Positions 1-6,617 of a stretch of 16,719 bases of DNA are shown in pieces. A model generated the notes under the pieces. It saw nothing but the letters and a program-made list of their open reading frames with translations. It ran no database searches and was not told the origin of the DNA. The stretch's first letter is position 1. Each line of letters opens with the position of its first letter. Origin of the DNA: Coriobacteriia bacterium (GTDB lineage: Bacteria; Actinomycetota; Coriobacteriia; Coriobacteriales; Atopobiaceae); the NCBI GenBank assembly GCA_003150175.1, contig QAKZ01000031.1, forward strand, positions 1 through 16,719. Direction: 5' to 3'. The translations under genes and the position numbers were made by a program.

Positions 1-1
1 C

Positions 2-2314
2 AAGAAGGTCGCCGAGCCCATGGGCATCGTGGCCGCCGTCATCCCGACCACCAACCCCACCTCGACCGCTATCTTCAAGTGCCTCATCGCGCTGAAGACC
101 CGCAACGCCATCCTGATCTCGCCGCACCCGCGCGCCAAGGCCTGCACCGCCGAGGCCGCCCGCATCGTGCGCGAGGCCGCCGAGGCCGCAGGCGCCCCCA
201 AGGGCATCATCGACTGGATCGCCACGCCGTCCCTCGAGCTCACCAACGAGCTCATGCGCGATGCCGACATCATCCTGGCCACCGGTGGCCCGGGCATGGT
301 CAACGCCGCGTACTCTTCCGGCACCCCGGCTCTGGGCGTCGGCCCCGGCAACACCCCGGTCATCATCGACTCGACCGCGGACATCAAGCTCGCCGTCAAC
401 TCGATCATCCACTCCAAGACCTTCGACAACGGCATGATCTGCGCCTCCGAGCAGTCCGTGACCGTCCTCGCCGACATCTACGACGCGGTCAAGGCCGAGT
501 TCAAGGCCCGCGGCTGCTACTTCCTGAAGGGCGAGGAGCTCGACAAGGTCCGCTCCACCGTCATCATCAACGGCTCCGTCAACGCCAAGATCGTCGGCCA
601 GTCCGCCTACACGATCGCCAAGATCGCCGGCGTCGAGGTCCCGAAGTCGACCAAGATCCTGATCGGCGAGGCCACCTCCGTCGAGCCCTCCGAGGCCATG
701 GCGCACGAGAAGCTCTCGCCGGTCCTCGGCATGTACAAGGCCAAGACCTTCGACGAGGCCCTCGCCAAGGCCGAGCGCCTGGTCGCTGACGGCGGCTACG
801 GCCACACCTCCTCCCTCTACGTCGACGTCAACGAGAAGGAGAAGATCGAGAAGCACTACGAGGCCATGAAGACCTGCCGTGTGCTGATCAACACCCCGTC
901 CTCCCAGGGCGGCATCGGCGACCTCTACAACTTCAAGATGGCGCCCTCCCTCACGCTCGGCTGCGGCTCTTGGGGCGGCAACTCCGTCTCGGGCAACGTC
1001 GGCCCGCAGCACCTCCTCAACTACAAGTCCGTCGCGGAGAGGCGTGAGAACATGCTTTGGTTCCGTACCCCGGAGAAGATCTTCTTCAAGAAGGGCTGCA
1101 TGCCCGTCGCCCTGCGCGAGCTCGGCGAGGTCTACGGCAAGAAGCGCGCCTTCATCGTCACCGATTCCTTCCTCTACACCTCCGGCTTCACCAAGAAGAT
1201 CGAGAAGTCGCTCGACGAGCAGGGCATCGTCCACACCTCCTTCTGGTCCATCTCGCCTGACCCGAAGCTGCAGGACTGCCTGAAGGGCCTCGAGCAGCTC
1301 CGCGCCTTCAACCCCGACTGCATCATCGCCATCGGCGGCGGCTCCGCGATGGACGCCGGCAAGATCATGTGGTCCATGTACGAGAACCCCGAGGAGAAGT
1401 TCGAGGATATGTCCATGGACTTCATGGACATCCGTAAGCGCGTCTACACCTTCCCCAAGATGGGCAAGAAGGCGTTCTTCGTCGCCATCCCGACGTCCTC
1501 CGGCACCGGCTCCGAGGTCACTCCGTTCTCCATCATCACCGATGCGAACACCGGCACCAAGTGGCCCATCACGGACTATGAGCTCATGCCGAACATGGCC
1601 ATCGTCGACACCGACAACATGATGACCCAGCCCAAGGGTCTGACCTCCGCCTCCGGCGTCGACGTCCTGACCCACTGCCTCGAGGCCTACGCCTCCGTCA
1701 TGGCCTCCGACTACACCGACGGCCTGGCGCTGCGCGGCATGAAGCTCGTCTTCGAGTACCTGCCCCGCGCCTTCGACAACCCCAACGACGTCGAGGCCCG
1801 CGACCACATGGCCAACGCCTCCTGCCTGGGCGGCCTCGCCTTCGCTAACGCCTTCCTGGGTGTCAACCACTCCATGGCCCACAAGCTCGGTGCTTACCAC
1901 CACATCCCGCACGGCTGGGCCAACGCCGTAATCCTCACCCGCGTCCTTCGCTACAACGCGGCTGAGCGCCCGGCGAAGATGGGCACCTTCCCGCAGTACG
2001 ATCACCCGAAGACCCTGCACCGCTACGCCGAGGCCGCCCGCTTCTGCGGCGTCACCGGCACCGACGACAAGGACGTCTTCGAGAAGTTCCTCGTCAAGAT
2101 CCAGGAGCTCTTCGATCACGTGGGCGTCAAGCACACCATCGCCGAGTTCGGCGTCGACGAGCAGTACTTCCTCGACACCCTCGACGAGATGTCCGAGAAC
2201 GCCTTCAACGACCAGTGCACCGGCGCCAACCCGCGCTACCCGCTGATCTCCGAGATCAAGAGCCTCTACCTCGACGCCTACTACGGCCGCGAGCCCCGCT
2301 CCTACGAGGACTAG
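2..2314 (+). CDS. adhE: Bifunctional acetaldehyde-CoA/alcohol dehydrogenase AdhE (5' partial)
   Basis: AdhE reduces acetyl-CoA to acetaldehyde and then ethanol in the cytoplasm, oxidising two NADH. The frame is open from the window edge (KKVAEP before the first Met at 20), so the gene is cut at its start. About 770 residues remain, and by motif spacing against E. coli AdhE (891 aa) roughly 99 N-terminal residues are missing. The N-terminal aldehyde dehydrogenase half shows the catalytic Cys in MICASEQSV (codon 440-442). The C-terminal iron-dependent alcohol dehydrogenase half starts near 1060. It has the nucleotide-binding GGGSAMD (codons 1334-1354) and iron ligands matching Asp, His, His, His of E. 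coli: GVDVLTH (codons 1661 and 1673), GVNHSMAH (1868) and HIPHG (1910). All key residues are present. Codon use is extremely biased (ATC, AAG, GAC, GAG), suggesting high expression. It ends in TAG followed by a terminator. Confidence 0.97.
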   Translation, partial: KKVAEPMGIVAAVIPTTNPTSTAIFKCLIALKTRNAILISPHPRAKACTAEAARIVREAAEAAGAPKGIIDWIATPSLELTNELMRDADIILATGGPGMVNAAYSSGTPALGVGPGNTPVIIDSTADIKLAVNSIIHSKTFDNGMICASEQSVTVLADIYDAVKAEFKARGCYFLKGEELDKVRSTVIINGSVNAKIVGQSAYTIAKIAGVEVPKSTKILIGEATSVEPSEAMAHEKLSPVLGMYKAKTFDEALAKAERLVADGGYGHTSSLYVDVNEKEKIEKHYEAMKTCRVLINTPSSQGGIGDLYNFKMAPSLTLGCGSWGGNSVSGNVGPQHLLNYKSVAERRENMLWFRTPEKIFFKKGCMPVALRELGEVYGKKRAFIVTDSFLYTSGFTKKIEKSLDEQGIVHTSFWSISPDPKLQDCLKGLEQLRAFNPDCIIAIGGGSAMDAGKIMWSMYENPEEKFEDMSMDFMDIRKRVYTFPKMGKKAFFVAIPTSSGTGSEVTPFSIITDANTGTKWPITDYELMPNMAIVDTDNMMTQPKGLTSASGVDVLTHCLEAYASVMASDYTDGLALRGMKLVFEYLPRAFDNPNDVEARDHMANASCLGGLAFANAFLGVNHSMAHKLGAYHHIPHGWANAVILTRVLRYNAAERPAKMGTFPQYDHPKTLHRYAEAARFCGVTGTDDKDVFEKFLVKIQELFDHVGVKHTIAEFGVDEQYFLDTLDEMSENAFNDQCTGANPRYPLISEIKSLYLDAYYGREPRSYED

Positions 2315-2324
2315 TACCGCTCAT

Positions 2325-2363
2325 GGCCAGGGGCAGGCCGCTTGCCCGCCCCTGGCCTTGTTT
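2325..2363 (+). terminator. Rho-independent terminator of adhE
   Basis: The inverted repeat GGCCAGGGGC (2325-2334) pairs perfectly with GCCCCTGGCC (2348-2357). After an A/C mismatch the stem continues with GGC/GCC, leaving a 5-nt loop (CGCTT). It is followed by TTGTTT. It begins 10 nt after the adhE stop. Confidence 0.85.
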
Positions 2364-2384
2364 CCAGCACTGCGTTCTTAGAAT
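2358..2384 (+). promoter_or_regulatory. Possible promoter for the phosphotransferase gene
   Basis: TAGAAT at 2379-2384 resembles a -10 box. TTGTTT at 2358-2363 could be a -35, but the spacing is only 15 nt and it overlaps the terminator T-tract. Some promoter is expected here because the hairpin just upstream should stop adhE transcription. Weak support. Confidence 0.3.
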
Positions 2385-2432
2385 GTTTCATAGCACGTTC
2401 GGCATGGCATCAATGCAAGGAGGCAGTATCAA

Positions 2433-3206
2433 ATGGAACTCTCCGACAAGAAGATTGTGCTCGTCGAGCGCAACGAGAAGGTCGTGTACCAGGACGGTAA
2501 CCGCATCGTCAAGGCCTTCAAGCCCTCCAAGGCGGCTTCCGACGTCTTCAACGAGGCCGTGAACCTTGCCCGCGTCGCCGAGGCCGGCGTCCGCGTCCCC
2601 AAGGTCCTCGAGGTCTCCCAGACCGCCGACGGCGGCTGGGCGCTCTCGACCGAGTACGTCCCCGGCACCACGCTTCGCAAGAAGATGGACGAGGCCAAGA
2701 GCGACGCCGAGATGCGCGCCCTCATCGAGAAGTTCGTTGAGCTTCAGGTCGAGGTCCAGGACACCAAGGCCCCGATCCTCCTGAACTCCCAGCGCGCCAA
2801 GTTCAAGCAGATGATCGACAAGGACAAGGACATCGACCCGACCGCTCGCTACGAGCTCGAGATGCGCGCCGACCGCATGTCCGGCCACAAGTTCATCTGC
2901 CACGGCGACTTCAACCCCTCCAACGTCATCCTCGGCGATGATGGCCAGACCTACGTCTGTGACTGGGCTCACGTCACCCGCGGCCTTCCCGAGGCCGATG
3001 CGGCGATGACTTACATCCTCTTCAAGATGTATCACGCCAAGCAGGCCGAGCTTTACCTCGATCTGTACTCCGAGAAGGCGGATATGCCCAAGCAGAAGAT
3101 CATGTATTGGGTGCCCGTCGTCGCTGCGGCCGAGCTCGCTCGTGGCCGCAAGGACAGCGAGGAGATGCTCAAGAGCTTCGTCGAGGCGACGAACGACTAC
3201 GAGTAG
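2433..3206 (+). CDS. APH/choline-kinase-fold phosphotransferase, substrate unknown
   Basis: This 257-aa predicted cytoplasmic small-molecule kinase has the aminoglycoside-phosphotransferase/choline-kinase fold. Visible motifs are a candidate ATP-binding Lys27 in NRIVKAF, a matching Glu41 in the N-lobe, the Brenner motif CHGDFNPSN (catalytic Asp159, Asn164; residues 156-164) and a metal-binding Asp177 in CDWAH. It resembles, from memory, a family common in Firmicutes and anaerobic actinobacteria annotated only as aminoglycoside phosphotransferase family protein. The start is fixed by AAGGAGG at 2417-2423. Terminators flank it on both sides, so it is probably a single-gene transcript. Nothing nearby (no choline, aminoglycoside or sugar genes) reveals the substrate, and a resistance role should not be assumed. 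Codon bias is strong, like adhE. Confidence 0.85.
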   Translation: MELSDKKIVLVERNEKVVYQDGNRIVKAFKPSKAASDVFNEAVNLARVAEAGVRVPKVLEVSQTADGGWALSTEYVPGTTLRKKMDEAKSDAEMRALIEKFVELQVEVQDTKAPILLNSQRAKFKQMIDKDKDIDPTARYELEMRADRMSGHKFICHGDFNPSNVILGDDGQTYVCDWAHVTRGLPEADAAMTYILFKMYHAKQAELYLDLYSEKADMPKQKIMYWVPVVAAAELARGRKDSEEMLKSFVEATNDYE

Positions 3207-3229
3207 GCTTCTTAACTAGCGTTACCATT

Positions 3230-3265
3230 GACGGGTCGGGCACACTTGCCCGGCCCGTCTTTTTT
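3230..3265 (+). terminator. Strong rho-independent terminator (or attenuator) before the lipoprotein gene
   Basis: A 13-bp stem (one G-U pair) forms between GACGGGTCGGGCA (3230-3242) and TGCCCGGCCCGTC (3247-3259), with loop CACT and then six T. It ends the phosphotransferase transcript. It also finishes only 19 nt before the ATG of the next gene, leaving just room for a ribosome binding site, so it could act as an attenuator. Confidence 0.93.
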
Positions 3266-3284
3266 GTCTCGAGGGAGATCCTTA

Positions 3285-3929
3285 ATGCGCCGCTTCTCTT
3301 CGCTTATCATCGCTTTGCTCATCACCGCCTCCATCGTGCCCGGGCTTGTCGGGTGCGCCTCGGCCGCCGATTCCGTAAAAGAGGCCGTGGACCCCGTTCT
3401 CGAGTCGTATGCGGTGGACAAGGGGAGTGATGAGTCTAAGGACCTGCCTGAGCCGGATTTCCGCGACGAGGGCACCGCTGCGGTGCTCTCCGCCTACGGC
3501 GTCGACATGAACGAGTTGCATAAGCATTGTTTTGCCCGGTACAGCTACTCGGTGGGGGAGCCGTCGGTATCGGACGACGGTAAGAGCGCCACGGTCCCGG
3601 TCACGATCACGAACGTGAGCCTCGCCACCGCCGCTTCTAACGCGGCGGCCGACTACTCCGACTATTCTCAGACCGAAGATGCCCAGAGCGCCTACGCGGA
3701 CAACGGTCGCGTGGCGCTCCTCGGCAAGCTCTTTGATTTCCTGTACCAGCACCTTGATTCTGACGACGTGGTTTCCACCGACGTCGTTCTCCCGCTCTCC
3801 AAGGCTGACGACGGCTCTTGGAAGGTGGATACCGACGGCAACGAGGCGTTTTTCAACGCTCTCTACGGCGGGTCAAACGTCGTATCCGGGCTGGCCAACG
3901 CCATTTCCGACGCGAACGCCCAAGGTTAG
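3285..3929 (+). CDS. Small predicted lipoprotein, function unknown
   Basis: A 214-aa protein not recognised at family level. Residues 1-24 form a lipoprotein signal: basic MRRF, a hydrophobic stretch, then lipobox LVGC with the acylated Cys at 24. The mature part should be anchored outside the membrane. It is acidic and rich in Ser, Ala, Asp and Val, with a C-terminal pattern (DDGSWKVD at about 175-183, then EAFFNALYGG) resembling small extracytoplasmic domains of the DUF4878/DUF5105 kind; that comparison is only a guess. An ATG-less extension to 3228 runs through the terminator, so I chose ATG 3285, which has AGGGAG at 3272-3277. Codon use is less biased than adhE or ackA, suggesting modest expression. 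No obvious promoter lies between it and the upstream hairpin. Its stop overlaps the convergent folA stop by 2 nt. Confidence 0.75.
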   Translation: MRRFSSLIIALLITASIVPGLVGCASAADSVKEAVDPVLESYAVDKGSDESKDLPEPDFRDEGTAAVLSAYGVDMNELHKHCFARYSYSVGEPSVSDDGKSATVPVTITNVSLATAASNAAADYSDYSQTEDAQSAYADNGRVALLGKLFDFLYQHLDSDDVVSTDVVLPLSKADDGSWKVDTDGNEAFFNALYGGSNVVSGLANAISDANAQG

Positions 3930-4444
3930 CGCCTCGTGTAGGTGACGAAGTCGAAGGGAATGCCGGCTTTGATGACGCCGCCCTTCTCGATCTTCTCGAC
4001 GGCCCAATCAGGATCTGCGTCGAGATCGGGGAAGAACGTGTCCGCGTCGCGCGTGCAGTGGTTCTTCGTCACGACCGCAGACGAGCAATAAGGAAGAAGT
4101 TCCTGGTAAACCTGACCGCCGCCGATGACCCAGACTTCTTCGTCGCGCCTCGCGAGGTTGATGGCCTCCTCGATCGTGCGGGCCATCTCGACCCCGTCGG
4201 GCGCATAAGACCCATCGCGCGATATAACGATATTCCTGCGGTCGACAAGCGGCTTCGCGTCCGGGAAACTCTGCAGAGTCTTTCGGCCCATGACCACCGT
4301 GTGGCCCTTGGTGTGGCGCACGAAGGAGCGCATGTCCTCGCGGTTGCGCACGAGCATGTCTCCCGCACGCCCGATTCCCCAATCGTCGCAGACGGCTACG
4401 ATCGCGTGGAAATTCGGCAGGGGAGCGGGCTTTGTAGCATCCAT
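3926..4444 (-). CDS. folA: Dihydrofolate reductase
   Basis: Reduces dihydrofolate to tetrahydrofolate with NADPH, replacing the cofactor consumed by thymidylate synthase. The length of 172 aa is normal. Visible features are DDWGIG at 20-25, the catalytic acid Asp37 (RNREDM, equivalent to Asp27 of E. coli), the NADPH-binding segment VVMGRKTLQSFP (50-61), RRNIVIS (69-75) and VIGGGQVY (106-113). The Pro-Trp before the catalytic acid in the E. coli enzyme is Leu-Val here, as I recall for clostridial DHFRs. It starts at ATG 4444 with GGAG just upstream, inside the end of thyA. The thyA stop is only 8 nt before the start, so translation is probably coupled. It is last in the operon and converges with the lipoprotein gene. 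Confidence 0.95.
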   Translation of the reverse strand: MDATKPAPLPNFHAIVAVCDDWGIGRAGDMLVRNREDMRSFVRHTKGHTVVMGRKTLQSFPDAKPLVDRRNIVISRDGSYAPDGVEMARTIEEAINLARRDEEVWVIGGGQVYQELLPYCSSAVVTKNHCTRDADTFFPDLDADPDWAVEKIEKGGVIKAGIPFDFVTYTRR

Positions 4445-4452
4445 GGAGACTC

Positions 4453-5301
4453 CTATACGGCGATGGGGATGTTCTTGACCTGCGGGCCGTGCTCATAGCC
4501 CTCGACGATGAGGTCATCGGTCGTGAAGGCGTAGAAGTCCTTGACCTCGGGGTTGAGCGTCACCTTCGGCGCCGCGTGGCGCGGGCGCGAGATCAGTTCC
4601 TCGACGATGTCGACGTGGCGGTCGTAGATGTGCGCGTCAGCGATCATGTGGACGAGCTCGCCGGGAATCATATCGTTCACCTGCGCGACCATCATGAGCA
4701 GGATGGCGTACTGGCACACGTTCCAGTTGTTGGCCGCGAGCACGTCTTGGCTGCGCTGGTTCAGCAGCAGATTTAGCGTGGGGCGGTCCTCTCCGGGCCC
4801 CTGGGTCACGTTGTAGGTGACGGAGTATGCGCAGGGATAGAGGTTCATCTCGTTAAGGTCGGAGAACACATAGGTGTTCGTCATGATGCGGCGGGAGTAG
4901 GGTGTCTCGCGAAGGTCGTAGAGGACCTTGTCCATCTGGTCGAAGTCGCCCTGGGGGTAGTGCGACTTCACGCCGATCTGGTAGCCGTAGGCCTTGCCGA
5001 TCGAGCCCGTCTCGTCGGCCCACTCGTCCCAGATGTGTGAATGGAGGTCGTGTATGTTGTTGGATTTGCGCTGGTAAATCCATAGAACCTCGTCCATCGC
5101 GGACTTGAGGGCCGTTCGGCGCAGCGTGAGCGCGGGGAACTCCCGACGCAGGTCGTAGCGGTTGCAGACGCCGAACTTCTTTATGGTGTAGGCCGGCGTC
5201 CCATCCTCCCAGTGCGGGCGGACCTTCTGTCCTTCGGTCGTCGTGCCGTTCTCTATGATGTCCGCGCACATCGCGCAGAAGATATCGTCGGCGTAGCTCA
5301 C
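4453..5301 (-). CDS. thyA: Thymidylate synthase (phi3T/B. subtilis ThyA-like class)
   Basis: Methylates dUMP to dTMP using methylene-tetrahydrofolate, releasing dihydrofolate for the adjacent FolA. It is 282 aa. Seen: Glu71 in DEVLWIY, Arg137-Arg138, nucleophile Cys157 in LYPCAYSV, QRSQD at 182-186, Asn194 in WNVCQY, and DAHIY at 222-226. The nucleophile context is Pro-Cys-Ala-Tyr rather than the Pro-Pro-Cys-His of E. coli and L. casei. Together with NPEVKDFY (250-257), this matches the phi3T-type ThyA of B. subtilis as I remember it. The start is GTG at 5301, preceded by AAGGAGG four bases upstream. A 57-nt gap without a visible terminator separates it from mutT, so it may share that transcript or have a weak promoter of its own. 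Confidence 0.95.
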   Translation of the reverse strand: MSYADDIFCAMCADIIENGTTTEGQKVRPHWEDGTPAYTIKKFGVCNRYDLRREFPALTLRRTALKSAMDEVLWIYQRKSNNIHDLHSHIWDEWADETGSIGKAYGYQIGVKSHYPQGDFDQMDKVLYDLRETPYSRRIMTNTYVFSDLNEMNLYPCAYSVTYNVTQGPGEDRPTLNLLLNQRSQDVLAANNWNVCQYAILLMMVAQVNDMIPGELVHMIADAHIYDRHVDIVEELISRPRHAAPKVTLNPEVKDFYAFTTDDLIVEGYEHGPQVKNIPIAV

Positions 5302-5358
5302 GCGGCCTCCTTCTGTTGTGTTGGGTTTTGCCAGCGTTAATTCGCGCAGTTCAGAGAC

Positions 5359-5775
5359 TTACAGGTGCTGCTCAGAGAAGTACATGTCCCAGAACATCCC
5401 GAGCTTATAGGCGGCGATCTGGTCGGCCGCGAGCCACGCGACTTCGGTCAGCTCGTCCTTGGAGACCCACTTGAGCTCGGCGTGCACCTTGGCTTCTGGC
5501 TCCTGCTTTGGGGCGAGCGTGCAGATGAACACGTCCATGCTCAGGTGGAAGTCGGGGTAGTCGAACTCGATGGTGTCGAAGGGGAGAATGAGCTGGAGCT
5601 CGCAGCCGAGCTCCTCTCTGACCTCGCGGCGCAGCGCGCCCTCGGACCCCTCCGCCAGCTCGACCTTGCCTCCGGGGAACTCCCAGGCGTTCTCGCCATC
5701 GATGTCAGCGCGTTTGGCTGCGAGTATCTGGTTGTTGTTCTCTATGACGGCAGCCGCAACATGAATGGTTTCCAT
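5359..5775 (-). CDS. Nudix hydrolase, MutT/8-oxo-dGTP diphosphatase type
   Basis: A 138-aa cytoplasmic Nudix enzyme. The Nudix box GX5EX7REUXEEXGU is perfect at residues 36-58 (G36, E42, R50-E51, E54-E55, G57). The N-terminal VAAAVIENNNQILAAKR and WEFPGGK are typical of MutT/CTP-pyrophosphohydrolase-like members, which hydrolyse oxidised or non-canonical NTPs to monophosphates. Substrate cannot be decided from sequence. It starts 5 nt after the thioesterase stop, and its weak ribosome binding site (AAGAAAGG) lies inside the end of that gene, implying coupling. Being just upstream of thyA and folA fits a role in nucleotide-pool quality. Confidence 0.92.
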   Translation of the reverse strand: METIHVAAAVIENNNQILAAKRADIDGENAWEFPGGKVELAEGSEGALRREVREELGCELQLILPFDTIEFDYPDFHLSMDVFICTLAPKQEPEAKVHAELKWVSKDELTEVAWLAADQIAAYKLGMFWDMYFSEQHL

Positions 5776-5780
5776 GATTC

Positions 5781-6497
5781 TTACCTTTCTTGGAGCTTGA
5801 CGATGGCGTAGACCTCGCCCATGTTGTTCAGGAGCTCGATCGTCCGGCCGTCCTCGGCGTCGTGGACGACGGGGACCACGACGTCGCCGAGGCGCGCCAT
5901 GGAGCGGTATTGGACGCTGACGGTCGACATCGGCGCCTCCACACCGAGCTCCTCAAGAGCCCCGATGGCCATGAGGACGTACTGGGCGTTGTTGACGTGC
6001 CCGTTGCTGTCTAGGAACTGCTCGCCCACCGTTATGGGGCTTGCCTGCGTCCCGGGGCCCTCGGCGCGCAGCTTGCGCTGCATCTTCGGCATGGGGATCC
6101 TCGGCGTGTCCTCCACGTACGCCTCGAGCTCTGAGGGGATGCGGATGACCTTGTTGTCCTTTAGGCTGTAGAGAAGCCACTGCGATTCCGCGCGGACGCA
6201 GGAAGTCCCCTTGGCATCGAGGATCTCGAAGTTCCTCATGGCGTGCAGGCTCTTCATCTCGTAGCACCAGGTGCGGACATCGATCTCTTCCCCGAACTCG
6301 GGAAGACGGTCGATCTCGATGCGCCAGGCGGCCAAGATCCAGCCATAGCCCTTCTGCTTGAGCTCTCGGAACCCGAGGCCGAGCTCCTCGCTATGGAAGG
6401 TCGAGCAATCCTGCAGGTAATCGATCATCGAGACGAGCGTGAGCCGCCCGTCCCCGTCGCACTCGCTGTAGCGGACGCGGCTTTTGTATGAGTACAT
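5781..6497 (-). CDS. Acyl-ACP thioesterase (FatA/FatB-like double hotdog)
   Basis: Predicted to hydrolyse acyl-acyl carrier protein to free fatty acid. The 238 aa fit two hotdog domains: the first from about 1 to 130 (RVRYSECDGDGRL, then GWILAAWRIEIDRLP) and the second from about 153 to 238. The family signature is clear in LDSNGHVNNAQYV, with catalytic-type Asp163, Asn165 and His167. The Glu of the plant enzymes (in Tyr-Arg-Arg-Glu) is replaced by Met200 in VQYRSMARLGD. I chose ATG 6497 over an upstream ATG at 6560 because GAGGAGG lies at the right distance and the family normally begins with the hotdog strand; the longer form adds 21 basic, unconserved residues. It is first in the operon with mutT, thyA and folA. 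Confidence 0.88.
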   Translation of the reverse strand: MYSYKSRVRYSECDGDGRLTLVSMIDYLQDCSTFHSEELGLGFRELKQKGYGWILAAWRIEIDRLPEFGEEIDVRTWCYEMKSLHAMRNFEILDAKGTSCVRAESQWLLYSLKDNKVIRIPSELEAYVEDTPRIPMPKMQRKLRAEGPGTQASPITVGEQFLDSNGHVNNAQYVLMAIGALEELGVEAPMSTVSVQYRSMARLGDVVVPVVHDAEDGRTIELLNNMGEVYAIVKLQER

Positions 6498-6530
6498 CCG
6501 GTGGAACCTCCTCGTGGTTTTACGACCTCC

Positions 6531-6536
6531 ATTATC
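6531..6536 (-). promoter_or_regulatory. Possible -10 box of the thioesterase-mutT-thyA-folA operon
   Basis: Read on the minus strand this is GATAAT (5 of 6 to TATAAT), placing a start about 25 nt before the thioesterase ATG with its ribosome binding site included. The -35 17 nt upstream (TGATGC) is poor. Confidence 0.35.
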
Positions 6537-6561
6537 CCCGCGATTCGCTCGTGGCATCACG

Positions 6562-6567
6562 TAGAAT
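6562..6567 (+). promoter_or_regulatory. Possible -10 box of the oxidoreductase gene
   Basis: TAGAAT reads toward the Gfo/Idh/MocA gene, back to back with the minus-strand -10 candidate at 6531-6536. No good -35 is visible. The 120-nt divergent gap must hold promoters for both directions. Confidence 0.35.
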
Positions 6568-6617
6568 CAAAATCGTCAGGCCTAATCCGTTCAATGCGAG
6601 CCTCTGGGAGGGCATAT

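Noticed and set aside
2388..3035. Antisense frame opposite the phosphotransferase gene
   Set aside because: Repetitive Val/Gly/Leu/Asp translation and no ribosome binding site; the plus-strand gene has the kinase motifs and an AAGGAGG.
2433..3206. Aminoglycoside resistance gene
   Set aside because: Only the fold-level APH motifs are present; resemblance is to a broad housekeeping family, with no mobile element or other resistance gene nearby.
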